Assembly: GCA_015179125.1 (NCBI GenBank) | Contig: WHVA01000012.1 | Location: 1 to 64,000 of the forward strand | From: Gautieria morchelliformis | Taxonomy: Eukaryota > Basidiomycota > Agaricomycetes > Gomphales > Gomphaceae | Direction: 5' to 3' | Length of the DNA: 64,000 bases | Shown here: positions 31,364 through 42,179 of the stretch, piece by piece | Layout of the letters: each line of letters begins with the position of its first letter | Position numbering within the stretch: position 1 is the stretch's first letter | Notes under the pieces: generated by a model | What the model was told of the DNA's origin: nothing | Seen by the model: the letters and a program-made list of their open reading frames with translations, nothing else | Databases searched by the model: none | Program-made: the position numbers and the translations under genes

Positions 31364-32863
31364 AAGAGGTTGCAGCATCACCTGGCAGAGCATTCTCCAT
31401 GCTGGAACCTGGGAACTTACTGAAGCCCCAGCTGGTGCCAACATCATAGGTGGGTCTTCCACGCTAAAAAGGACGCAGCTGGAAACATAGTACATTACAA
31501 AGCTCAGCTTGTCGCTCAGGGATTTTCTCAAGTACCTGGAGTGGATTATTTCGATACCTTTGCTCCTGTCCCCAAGCTAGCGTCCATTCGGATGGTACTC
31601 GTGTTAGCTGCTGCAAAACATATAGAGCTGCATCAGATTGACATCAAAGGCACATACTTAAATGGGGAACTCACCGATAAAGAGACGATCTACATGTCCC
31701 AACCCCCTGGATATCATGTGCTGAACTCCTCTGGGAAGGTCTGTGTCCTGCGAAAAAAGTTATATGGGCTGAAACAGTCCGGTCGATGCTGGTATCAGAA
31801 GCTAGTCAATATAATGCTCACCAGATTGCGCTTCTCCCGTTGCGATGTAGACCATGCAGTGTTCTTCTGACATACCAGTGATGCCACTGTTATTGTCCTA
31901 GTCCATGTCGACGACTGCATGATCACTGCAACCTTAACGGCACTGGTAAATCAGTTCAAAACCGGTATTTCGAAACATATCGAGATAACGGACCTTGGTG
32001 AGCTGCATTGGTTATTAGGCATCGAGATTAAATGCGACAGGGAAAGACGTACCATTCATCTTTCCATCATATATCGACTCCATTATATGCCAATACAACC
32101 TCAACAATCTCAAACCTGCATCCACACTGATGCAACACGGACTGCTCCTTAACATGTCCCAGATGCCTAAGATGATGGCTGAGTGGGCACTAATGCGTGA
32201 CACTCCATACAGAGAAGCCGTTGGGTCGCTGATGTACGCGGCACTTGGAACTCGACCTGACATCGCCTTCGCTGTCCAGTCAGTGTCTCGATACTCAACG
32301 AAATTCGGGCCTACACATTGGAATGCTGTTAAGTGGATATTTCAGTACTTGAAAGGGACGAGAGAATTTTGGCTGACTTACAGGCATGTGAGGACCGAAC
32401 TCACGGGATATGCCGATGCTGACGGCAGTATGGCCAATGATAGACACGCGATCTCTGGATACGCGTTTATCATCCACAGCAGCACGGTTTCCTAGAGTGC
32501 AAAGTGTCAGCCAATAGTCTCCCTTTTGACAACTGAAAGCGAGTATGTCACAGCTGCCCACGCTGTGAAGGAAGCGATGTGGTTGCGCTCCCTGATTCAA
32601 CAGCTTTTTGACCCAGAAATGTCACCCACCACGATCTTCTCTGACAATGAATCTGCTATCGCGCTCGCAAAGGATCATCAGTACCATGCTTGCACCAAAC
32701 ATATCGATATACGTTACCATTTCATCTGTTGGGTTGTCGAGCAAGGAATCCTGTGTCTCATATACTGCCCCATAGACAACATGATAGCCGATGCCCTTAC
32801 TAAAGCGTTGCCATCGACGAAGGTGAAACATTTCACTGTTGAGTTTGGGCTGTCGACGGTTTG
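31364..32863 (+). pseudogene. CopH, eroded Ty1/Copia RT-RNase H fragment
   Basis: Copia RT (HYKAQLVAQGFSQVPGVDYF, DIKGTYLNGELTDKE, KLYGLKQSGRCWYQKL, VHVDDCMITA) and RNase H (GYADADGSMANDRHAISGYA, TTESEYVTAAHAVKEAMWLR, IADALTKALPSTKVKHF). The family differs from CopG. Protease, integrase and gag are missing; several breaks. It ends in a purine run GAGGGGGAG before its LTR. Confidence 0.88.
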
Positions 32864-32871
32864 AGGGGGAG

Positions 32872-33217
32872 TGTTGGAGTTACAAACACGTGACTGCCCG
32901 CCCGTGATATCACAAAGCCATTTGTTCTCTATATTTAGGTATATGCGTCTCTGTTATGAGACACTCCTTTTGTTTTCTCTTTTATTCAAACAATAGCGAT
33001 AGAAACTATAAGTAACGATAGTTAGAACCGCTTTCCTCAGTCGTTTGACATGTCATTGCGTCCAAACACTGAGGTAAGAAACTTTTACACTTACTATGTA
33101 TGTCTCATATTCACCTGTACTCTATAGATTACTGTATCAGGTGAATACACGAGTCGTTTGACACGCAATCACGTCCAAATACTGAGATTACTGTATCAGT
33201 TATTATGCGATCTTTAC
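32872..33217 (+). repeat. 3' LTR of CopH
   Basis: Starts TGTTGGAGTTACAAACACGTG right after the purine tract. The right end is uncertain: one candidate is the TTTTACA at 33089, another the CTTTACA at about 33217. Two related segments with GTCGTTTGACA...GTCCAAA(C/T)ACTGAG (near 33041 and 33150) form an imperfect duplication. Confidence 0.65.
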
Positions 33218-34953
33218 AGCTTGGAGCCTCAGCGTCCAATAAGATTGCTTGAATATGCACCCTAGTTTTGGCTCTGCATATCATTGGGCAGTCTTGCACA
33301 CAGCCTTACACAGCCATGGTTGCTATGAAGCAAGTCATGTGTCTGCTGGGTTTGAACTATATTTATTGTGTAAGCTGCACCGGATATGCCCAATCTCACC
33401 AGCTGAGATTGAAAGAGCCAAAGTGTCGGAGTTGTGGATGTTTGAGGATGTGCAGCTCTGAATTAGCACATTTGAGGATTGCTCCGGTTGGAGTTTGAAA
33501 TTGAGTGCCGATGACAAAGTTATGGACTCTCATGGGTTCATATCATAGCCTTTGTCAAGCAAAATGAAGCAGTTTTGAGCCAAGGAGGTCAGAACAATTG
33601 GCGAAAAAATGCAAGAAAATTCAAGGAATATTCTAAAGACAGTTCCCCATCAAAGCTGTATGTATTGGCTTATGGTAAGATGGGAAAAAGGTTTTTTACA
33701 GACTTTGTAATACTTTTTTTGAGATTTTTAGACTAGAAAGATGGTTCCTACACAGGCTCTAATGGCTAGATAGTCTGCAGCTTGTTCTCCACTGAATTGT
33801 ATCAACTGCAACATGGATAGCTCTGCGGCGAGATTGTTCAGGTAGCGCTAGAAAGGAAGTGGTAGTGTGGATCAACTTTTAGAATCTAGAGTAAACATCA
33901 TGAGATTCTGCACGCCGCACGCGATCTTCAAAGTCCCTGTGAGCTGGCAATGCCACATTGGAAACTCGTTGCACTCCTGGTGTTAAATGAGGCCACCCTT
34001 CTCTCACATCTGAGGGGAACCGACATCGTCTCCCAAGGTGATGGATGATTACCCCTCTGCTTCCACCAGTATTGACACGCTGGACAGTGAGGCCTCGACC
34101 GAAAGGCATGGTATCCTACTGCACAGTCACGTGACTAACTGCTCATGAGAGTGCCTTTATTTTTAGCATATTTGTGGTATTGTGCCCAACGACAATCACA
34201 AGCCTCTGGGAGTGAGATAAACATCAAAATAACTTGACAGTCAAATTATCCTTATTTTTACAGCTATTTCGGGTACACAAGGCAGAGTCTGAAATACATG
34301 CTGCCTGGTGCCGCCAAAAAATATTGAGCTGTATCTCTCCAACCACTGACGATTAAGAGGTGGAATTTGGTTCACATTATATACTGTGTAGTAGCTACAG
34401 AACTGCTCAGGAGCACCTTCCACTACCTAGAAATGAGATAATTCCCAAAACTCTTCGTGATAACCTCGGTCAGGACCAGGACTCCCGTTTCTAAGAGGCC
34501 CAGAGTGGTGGAATTGTGTAGGAGCTTTGGAAAAATCACCCAAGGGCGAGAAGAGGCCTGGTTGTGGCCACAGCGTCCCAAGCTAAAAGCTCTTCGTGAG
34601 AGTGTGGATAATGAGTTTATTAGAAGTTTTGATTAAGGAATCTAGCTGAGATGTGCCCTAGTTGTAATGGAAAAATCAGGGGGTGTCCGTATCTACAAAA
34701 TGGCTGAAAAAAACACAACGTGCGTCGGAGTCCAGACTCGACTGTAACTTGGACTAGTTTTACACAGATTGCAACCAGGGTATGAATATTAAATTATTTC
34801 CAGAGTTGCAGTATTGGAGGATGTTCAGATTGACAACAATGTACATTCTTCTAGGATATATTAGATATCTTTTAAAATATCAACCCTAACCGAATTCATA
34901 GTCTATTATTATTATTTTGAGCAACTTATATATTGCAGATATCCTAAATTTTT
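33218..34953. other. Unassigned AT-rich interval
   Basis: No LTR, transposase or host domain recognised. On the minus strand two open pieces read like old protein sequence: 34241-34423 (QFCSYYTVYNVNQIPPLNRQ) and 33879-34109 (GWPHLTPGVQRVSNVALPAH). They may belong to one decayed minus-strand gene of unknown identity. The rest (33500-33870, 34430-34950) shows nothing I can support. Confidence 0.4.
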
Positions 34954-36708
34954 TTGAATGCGGAGGCCAAGAAAAAAAAAGGGTGTCCTGCCAAGGTCCC
35001 AGCAAGCCTGAGGACGGCAGAGACTACAATGCTGAGGCTGCAGCCACCAATGGTGAGACCAGTGCCGAGACCTAGACCACAACTGGCATGGGATTCTGCA
35101 GGTGCAAATTGGGGCAACGGGGATTGGCACTCACACTTGACTGTAGACCCTAGGGAATTAGTCACAACCAACACTGAGGATGAAATTTGAGCTGGGGAAG
35201 CATTAGTTTCTTTGCTGCAAGGGGGTGGAAGTGTGAGTTCGGTGAGCGCAATAAGGGCAATGGTGGCAGGTCTTGAGGCTGAGTTGGAGAATGATGCAAA
35301 GTTGATGGACGACAATTCAAAGGAGTTAGAGAAGGACATCATGGAGCTGGCACCTGAGTCCATCCATGGCTTATCTAATTCTATTGATGAGGATGAGGAT
35401 GGGTTGGTGGCAGAAGTTACCGGGTAAGAGGTTTTCTGGGCCTGACATGAATGGTTTGCTCATGTCTTATAGTCTAGGACATACCATTCCAGGTGCCGAT
35501 GGGCCCAAAGACGATTGACATGCTCAAGATTGCATTTGATCCATCCTGGACTGGCCTACAGCACCGCATTGCAGATAAAATGGATATAGCCATGAAGCGG
35601 CTGAATCTATCTTACAAGCTCAGCACCAAAACAAAGGATGCACCGGCATGCCTCTTGAACACACTCAGTCATTGGCTTGAGTTGAAGGACCGGGCAACAG
35701 CGGTGTATGAGGAGTAGCTTCAACAGAAGGTGCCAAAAGCACACACCAAGAAACTCAAGGATTTCGAAGTGATTTTGTTTGACTGAGGCCAAGAGACCGT
35801 GGAGAGGAGAAGGGCAAGGGTAAAGTGAAGACCAAAGGTGATCGCACGAGCAAGAAGTGTAAGCATGGGAACGATGACAGTGACAGTGACTGAAACAGTA
35901 GCCATGTGCCATAATAGTGACCATAGTATGCTGGAGGTGGTGGTGGTTGCCAATAATGATATGGCATTCCCCTGGGAGGAAGATTTCCATCTGGAGGAGG
36001 ATTGTATGGTTCAGGTCTGTGTGCAGGGGGAGCCGGTGCTGCGGGAGCTGCTCCCCTTCCTCGGGCTGGCACCTGGGCATCCAGCGGCCCAATGGCCAGG
36101 GGGATTGCTTCCAAATCCTGATTGGCTTTGTCTTGGTCCTAGAATAAATGGTCAGGCTTGCCCTACATTACAGTAAGTCGCATGATTTACTCACAAGCAA
36201 CAAACCCTATAAGCTCAAATCACTGGATTTTAACTTGTTATGGATGCCCCCAAAGCCAATTTTACAGTACTCTCCACCATGCTCCTGGCACACATATTTC
36301 TGTTGCAAATCAAGCACCCAATGTGCTTGCTTCCAAGCACATTGCGGCCATCACAACATCCAGAGCCCCAGGCCCATGCACAAACACCCCGCACATGGGA
36401 AAGCATCCCCAGTTCCGATCTCGAGGAGATTGAGGATCCAACGCTCTTCCCCCGTGTTGAAGAATGGCTGGCTGACTTGGAGCAGGGTTCATTCGGTTGT
36501 GATGGCCATGTATTCTTGCCACATACCCTGCCGCTCCGAGGACAAGACAGCTTGCAAATGGGCTCACCGTCCCTTGCTCGCACATTGCCCAGGTCTTGTC
36601 GAAGGAACCGTGAAGGTCATTTTGAAGCAGGCAATGAAAGAAGTGGCTACAATACGCAAGCGTGAGGCCAACAAGAGACGGTGTGCCAAGCGCCCCAGGT
36701 ATCATTGA
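34954..36708 (+). pseudogene. Degenerate SAM-like-domain gene (Agaricomycete type)
   Basis: Plus-strand fragments in the right order for one gene: a Lys/Pro start (MNAEAKKKKGCPAKVPASLR), an acidic helical part (VAGLEAELENDAKLMDDNSK), a possible intron beginning GTAAGAG near 35426 and ending CCATTCCAG near 35492, a conserved-looking block (TIDMLKIAFDPSWTGLQHRI), a Gly-rich middle (about 35920-36080), then a SAM-like end (EIEDPTLFPRVEEWLADLEQ and, in another frame, LAHCPGLVEGTVKVILKQAM). Mushroom genomes carry many hypothetical proteins with such a C-terminal helical bundle; that parallel is from memory. In-frame stops (for example at 35188-35190) and a frameshift between 36480 and 36560 show it is dead. 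Confidence 0.5.
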
Positions 36709-36805
36709 GCAAAGCCTGCACTCATGTTAGAATTTCTTGAGCAAAGCCCGCACCCATGTTTGAATTTCTTGAGCAAAACCCATACTTATGTTAGAATATC
36801 AGTAG
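36706..36805. repeat. Three-copy 32-bp minisatellite
   Basis: Three imperfect tandem copies of a unit beginning TTGAGCAAAGCC and ending ATGTTAGAATTTC, lying directly after the SAM-like pseudogene and before the mariner relic. Confidence 0.75.
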
Positions 36806-36816
36806 TTAGTCCTAAC

Positions 36817-37370
36817 CTAATATCCGCTGTGACTGAACCAGCCCTTTGCATCCTCAGCTGTAATAGACCACACTGCCTCATGCAAACATACATATACATC
36901 GGTATCATCATCTTGTGCCATGCCTACCCGAACCAAGTTACTGTTGCGCCTGAGGTGGGCGTTGATCACTGGGAAAGCCTCTTCTATTGGATTGTAATCT
37001 GGTGAATATGGCGGTAAGAACTTGTACCGTATACCCCTGTGGCAATGAAATCAATACTCAAGCTGAAGAGGTACCTAGGCACATACCGTTCCACTATCAT
37101 TTCCAAAATATCTGGGCACTTATGTATCCTACAGTTATCCATCACAATGACAGAATTGGGACCTGGATACAGGCTCATTTTGTCCAGTAACTGCTCAATA
37201 AATTGCGTGAAGGTGGTGGAGGTAAATGACCCCTCCAAGATTGTGACGTACAGGATCCCATTCATTGAGAGCGCGGGCAGAATCGAGTACCTGTACCCCA
37301 TTCAGCTGCACTCCTCATATGCCACTGATTACTGTCTCCCTCGCCACAACCCAGAGCGCCCTGCCTGATA
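36817..37370 (-). pseudogene. Tc1/mariner-type DDE transposase fragment
   Basis: C-terminal catalytic half of an IS630/Tc1/mariner-type transposase. Seen: YSILPALSMNGILYVTILEG, the second acid in the SVIVMDNCRIHK motif (about 37135), then in a different frame PPYSPDYNPIEEAFPVINAH carrying the third acid, and a C-terminal stop at 36817-36819. The frame changes between about 37060 and 37000. The N-terminal DNA-binding part and the terminal repeats were not found. A DNA-transposon relic. Confidence 0.85.
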
Positions 37371-38360
37371 TGGTCAAGGAACCTGATAACTGAGCCACCA
37401 GGATCTTTCAGATTTTTCCCCCCTAATTACCCGGTGGCAGCCGCTCCTTGTTCCCCATCTGAATTCTTTTGTCTCATTAAAACAACACAATATATATGCC
37501 TCCCACTGACCAATGTATTCTATGCTTGCCATTGTTCCATCACACAGCCCCGTCTCCCCTCTCCTATACCTTGTCGTGGGATGTCATACTAAAGCACCGA
37601 AAGTCGCCACGTACGATCTCTTTGCTACAAGCCGGAAGCGGCCGGTGCTGATGGGGGTTGCCACACACAATTATCTGTAAATAACTGGATGTGAAAGAAA
37701 AGGCTATGCAAGAAGATCAATCATGCTACCCGAGAATATTAACCATGCTATGCAAGAAGACCAGCAATCCTACACAAGAAGATCAAAAGTGCAGGCCATG
37801 ACTGGCAGGAGAGTCAAGTCATGCAAGATAATGCCATACATGAACGGCTCCAAGCAAACATATATCAGTGACTGTGCACATCTCTCAGCCGATGAAAATA
37901 TTGGTTATACTTGCTTTTCTCAGGTTGTGGCTGTTGGCACTTGTAGTACTTATTTTACTGATATTTACATCTATGCGCAGCCCTAATGTGAGCCGATTTC
38001 GACTGGGGTTGACGGGTTATAGGAGGTGAACGAGATTGCAGTGCGGGAATAGGGGAGAGTCTCATCGCACAATGGGGAAGGGGAGTGTATTAGCTGCTGC
38101 TTATAGCATGTAGGTGTCAATCGAATGCTAATGGTGGTGGATATTTGTATATGGATAGGGTTATACGAGTGTGCCAGGAAATCAGAGGACGCAGGGGTGT
38201 TACAGCCTTGGGGAGTGGAAGAAGGATACAATTGGAATAGAATATATGGCGCCGTTGTGTACGAGAGTCCCTGCTCACTGCACCTCTGCCACTGCACTCA
38301 AGTTGAGGCCATCCCAAAACTCCTCAAAGGGAAGAAGAGGCAGTTTGAGTAGCTGGCTTA
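37371..38360. other. Unassigned interval
   Basis: No convincing gene or repeat family. Short open frames exist on both strands without recognisable motifs. A local repetition of GCAAGAAGA(T/C)CA motifs occurs at 37707-37790. Confidence 0.4.
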
Positions 38361-38785
38361 GTGAGAACCACTCCAAAGCTAGAGATGGGTGATGACGGCA
38401 AGGAAGCATGCACCATAGTGAGCAGACCTGTCTTGCTTCTTGAGAAGCAACCACCATCATCCCATCACCTTCTATTGAAGATGATGCCAGTCAAACATGG
38501 TATGGACGTTGATCACTCGATGTCCACAACACTACCAGCGGCCCTCAAGCAAGGGGCCGCAGCAATCCTCAGTGCTCCTACAGCATCTGAGGAACATTGG
38601 AAAATCATGGGATGGAAAAATGGCCTAGCCATCGTCCATCCCGACGGGTGCGACAACTGTGCAACCTTCGCAGTGCACCTGAAAACCGCCACAGATGCCA
38701 ACCGCATCCAATTGGTGGAAAATGATGTCAGCACCACCGTGTACACGGCGTGGCCAACATGGGTCGACAAGGTCAAATGCCACGC
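38361..38785 (+). pseudogene. Old relative of the GypB 3' ORF
   Basis: From 38481 it reads MMPVKHGMDVDHSMSTTLPA and then HWKIMGWKNGLAIVHPDGCD, clearly homologous to the N-terminal block of the GypB 3' ORF but much more diverged than B1, B2 and B3 are from each other. It retains the conserved CX2C-like cysteines (DGCDNCATF). It ends at the solo GypA LTR. Most likely a fragment of an older related Gypsy lineage; the alternative is a host gene from which the ORF was captured. Confidence 0.7.
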
Positions 38786-39485
38786 TGTTATGTATCGGAA
38801 ATCCCAGAGGTTGGAACTAGAAAGGACAACGGCTTCAACTTATATGTTGCGCCCCTGATGAACTACCATCCTAAGTATTTCGGATTTGACTTTTGAATGT
38901 CAGAGAAGGCGGAAGTCGAGAACAGAGTGCTGAGGGTCAAGGGTCGAGGGTCAGAGAACAAGGGTCGGAAGAGGCGGAGGCCAGAGGATTGAGAACAGAG
39001 GGGGACAAGACTAGCAAAACTCGCTGTGCTAAAACAGGAGACAGTGTGAAGAGATTCACGTATTGAAGTCGATTATCTGATTGCAGAAACGGAGACATAT
39101 ACAAGGGGGTTTTATACAAAGAGCAGAAGCAACAGGTAATAGTATGGTACTAAGCAAATTTCGGAGAGTGTGGGAATTGGATAGACATACGGGGCAAGTA
39201 ACTAATGCGGAACAAGGGGATGACAAGGGGGGTGCAGGGTAGGGTAAGTACAATGGCAAAGAACAAGGCATGTAAGTACAATAGGCATTGGAACAAATGG
39301 AAATACGGAAATGGTATCTTGCTGTGTTCAGGGTTGAGTACAGGGGCCGGTATCTGGAGGTGGCCAGGGGTACTGAAAGAACAAGGGGTCGAGGTAGAGT
39401 GCGGAATAGAGTCGGAGGTGGTGCGGAGGATATGCAGAGGAATATGCGGAGGTGGCAGAGATGGTTGAGCAGAACAGTCGTAACA
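38786..39485 (-). mobile_element. Solo GypA-type LTR (minus)
   Basis: 700 bp, TGTTATGTATCGG to CAGTCGTAACA on the plus strand, the reverse complement of the GypA LTR (compare 46086-46815). Flanks CACGC (38781-38785) and CATGC (39486-39490) form a 5-bp TSD with one transition. No internal region. Confidence 0.85.
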
Positions 39486-39876
39486 CATGCAGTAAGGAAA
39501 GCGCAGTTGACCACGCGTGACCTTAGGGAGGAGATTGTGGCCCTGAATGACATACTCCTCAACCACATTATCACACCCCATAGGAGACCCTTGGGTGGCA
39601 GCGAGCTGACAGACCGTAGACCACACACTCTGAACTGGGCCAAAGACCCTCACATAGAGGGGCTGGAGCTTATGCGTAGTGTGGGGGGGGAGACAGAATA
39701 AAAGGATACTGTTAGAGAATGCCAGCTCATGAATGTCCATGGTTTCATGAGATTGGTGGCCATCCGTAACCAAGAGAATCCTTCCTCACACCATGTTATG
39801 CTTGAGCACATGTGGCAAAAACACCCATTTGAACCATAGATTGTAAAGCTCATTGTCCATCCACCTATTGTCTGAG
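39486..39876 (-). pseudogene. pogo/Tigger-type DDE transposase fragment
   Basis: Minus-strand sequence LLVTDGHQSHETMDIHELAF, then NSILLFCLPPHTTHKLQPLY and VRVFGPVQSVWSTVC. The DGH-S-H and LPPHTTHKLQPLD-like motifs are the hallmark of fungal pogo-type DDE superfamily transposases. Only about 130 codons remain, cut at the left by the solo LTR and at the right by a GypA integrase fragment. An in-frame stop occurs upstream of the LLVTDGH motif. Termini not found. Confidence 0.85.
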
Positions 39877-40262
39877 CACGATGGTCCAAGACTACTGCAA
39901 GTCGTGCACCACCTGTATGCACACCAAGCCTCAACGTCACAAACCCTATGGCCTCCTGAAGCAACTTCTGATCCCGGAACAACCCTGGAATTCGATATCC
40001 ATAGACTTTATCAAGAAACTTCCTAAGTCATCTGGTTATGATACCATTCTAGTTATCATTGACTGCCTTACAAAGCAGTCTATCTTTATTCCAACTTATG
40101 ACACCATCACTTCCGCCCAGCTTGCTCCACTTCTTTTCCAAGCACGGAATCCCCTCCGATGTCACTTCCAACCGTGGATCAGAATTTGTATCCTCCTTCT
40201 GCACACTCGGCAAGGCGCTCGACATGAAACTCCACTTCACTTCCAGTTATCATTCTGAATCG
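39877..40262 (+). pseudogene. GypA-type integrase fragment
   Basis: Matches the start and core of GypA integrase ([40 protein letters not shown]), close to 41289-41675 and to A1. It stops abruptly where the opposite-strand fragment starts. Broken. Confidence 0.85.
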
Positions 40263-41262
40263 GACCCTTGACCGAAGTGTGGGCCATGTATATTCCCGTC
40301 GAATGAGTTCTAAGGTCTTGTTTTGGCTGAAGTGTCCTGAGAGTACATGGTCATATTTGTACTGGAGTACTCGGAGCCGGAGGTTGTTGGCATCAGGAAT
40401 GTATATACGGCCATTGAGGTGGAGGAAGCCGTCCTTGGTTTGTGTCCATCTTGGGTCAGAACTATCACCCAGATGCCAAGCAGCTACGGGATTGGATGTC
40501 AGGTTGGCTAATATGTCGGCATGAAGCTTCTCGGAGTCCATCACAGTGCTTGCTCAGAGAACAGGTGCAAGCAAACAAGTTGCCTGGAGGGATTCTGACA
40601 GTTGTTGATTAGTGAGAATCGGTCGGAAGTTCTGCGGGTTGACTAAGCCATAGTCATCACCTCCCTCTTTAAGGTTGACATCCCATCGTCTAGTTAAAGC
40701 GTTGGGTTTTGTACCAAGCTTTCCAGGATGGAACTGAATAATGAGGTTAAATTGCAAGAGGAATTTGGACCAGTGGGCTTGTCATCTGGTTAGCAACTTT
40801 GTGGTGGCAAAATACTCCAAGTTTTTGTGATTGGTGACAACGGGAGCCAGAGCCCTCCAAATAGTGTCTCCAACGCTGAAATGCTTCAAAAATTGCCAGT
40901 GGCTCTTTATCATGGACATTGTAATTTAATTCAGCACCGGAAAATGTTCAGGAGTGGAAAGTGACTGGGTGCAGGACACCTTCATCATTGAACAGGGACA
41001 GGATTGTGCCAAGGGCATAGTCTGAGGCATTGGTTTCCACGACCATAGACCCCAATGCGACAGAATCGGGGCTGAAGTGAAAGTTTCCTTGAGGTAATTG
41101 AAAGACTTTCAGCATTCTTTGGTAAATGTCCATGGGGTGCCTTTATGAGTTAGCCAGGTAAGGGGAACCATGATGTCGGAATAGTTGTAGATGAAGCAGC
41201 GGTAAAAATTGGCGAAGCTGAGGAAGGATTGAATATCCTTTACTTTCCCAGGCTCGGGCCAA
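40263..41262 (-). pseudogene. GypA-like RT/RNase H/integrase fragment, inverted
   Basis: On the minus strand, in order from right to left: RT end ([39 protein letters not shown]), RNase H ([40 protein letters not shown]), then the linker and zinc-binding start of integrase (RIYIPDANNLRLRVLQYKYD, HVLSGHFSQNKTLELIRREY). A Gypsy lineage related to GypA but distinct. Several breaks. Sandwiched between two plus-strand integrase copies. Confidence 0.85.
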
Positions 41263-42179
41263 TACCTACACTTGGCCTCTCCTCCGCACGATGGTCCAAG
41301 ACTACTGCAAGTCATGCACTACCTGTATGCGTGCCAAGCCTCAACGTCACAAACCCTATGGCCTCCTGAAGCAACTTCCGATCCCGGAACAACCCTGGAA
41401 TTCGATATCCATGGACTTCATCAAGAAACTTCCTAAGTCATCCAGCTATGATACCATTCTAGTTATTGTTGACCGCCTCACAAAGCAGTCCATCTTTATT
41501 CCGACTTACGACACCATCACTTCCACCCAGCTCACACAACTCTTCGTGCTCCACGTCTTTTCCAAACACTGAATCCCCTCCCATGTCACTTCCGACTGTG
41601 GATCAGAATTCGTGTCATCCTTTTTCCGCACACTCGGCAAGGCTCTCGACATGAAACTCCACTTCACTTCTGGTTATCATCCTGAAGGTGATGGACAAAC
41701 GGAATGTACTAATCAGACCCTCGAGCAGTACCTCTGCGTCTATTGTAACTACCAACACAGCAATTGGTCTGACCTTCTTCCGCTTGCGGAATTCGCTTAC
41801 AACAATGTGCCTTCTGCTACCACCGGAATTTCACCCTTCTACGCCAACAAGGGCTACCACCCGAATCTCGCCATCCACCCCGAACGTGACCTTGCCTTTT
41901 CCAGAGCCCGAGATTTCCTTGTGGAACTCGACGACCTTCACCAGCACCTCCGAGAGAACATTTCCGCTGCCCAAAAGAGATACCAAACTTCCGCCGATAG
42001 GAAATGTCTTCCGCAGCTGGCATTCAAGATAGGCGACAAAGTTTTTGTCAAAGCTGAAAACTTCCGCACCACTCGCCCCTTGAAGAAGCTCTCTGAAAAA
42101 TACCTTGGCTCTTACGAGATCATCGCTAAGGCCAGCAGTCGTTCTTTCACTCTCAGACTTCCTGACAATATGCGCGCAG
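41263..42179 (+). pseudogene. GypA copy A2, integrase part
   Basis: Integrase from the zinc-binding end ([20 protein letters not shown]) through the core (FTSGYHPEGDGQTECTNQTL) to the C-terminal domain (AFKIGDKVFVKAENFRTTRP, YLGSYEIIAKASSRSFTLRL). Few breaks. It stops at NA-K and continues at 44315 with the chromodomain. RT and everything upstream are absent, so A2 is 5'-truncated at about 41263. Confidence 0.87.

Noticed and set aside
35755-36114. Pro-rich minus-strand frame (YWQPPPPPAYYGHYY)
   Set aside because: Complement of the Gly-rich middle of the plus-strand SAM-like pseudogene, whose flanking parts are all on the plus strand.
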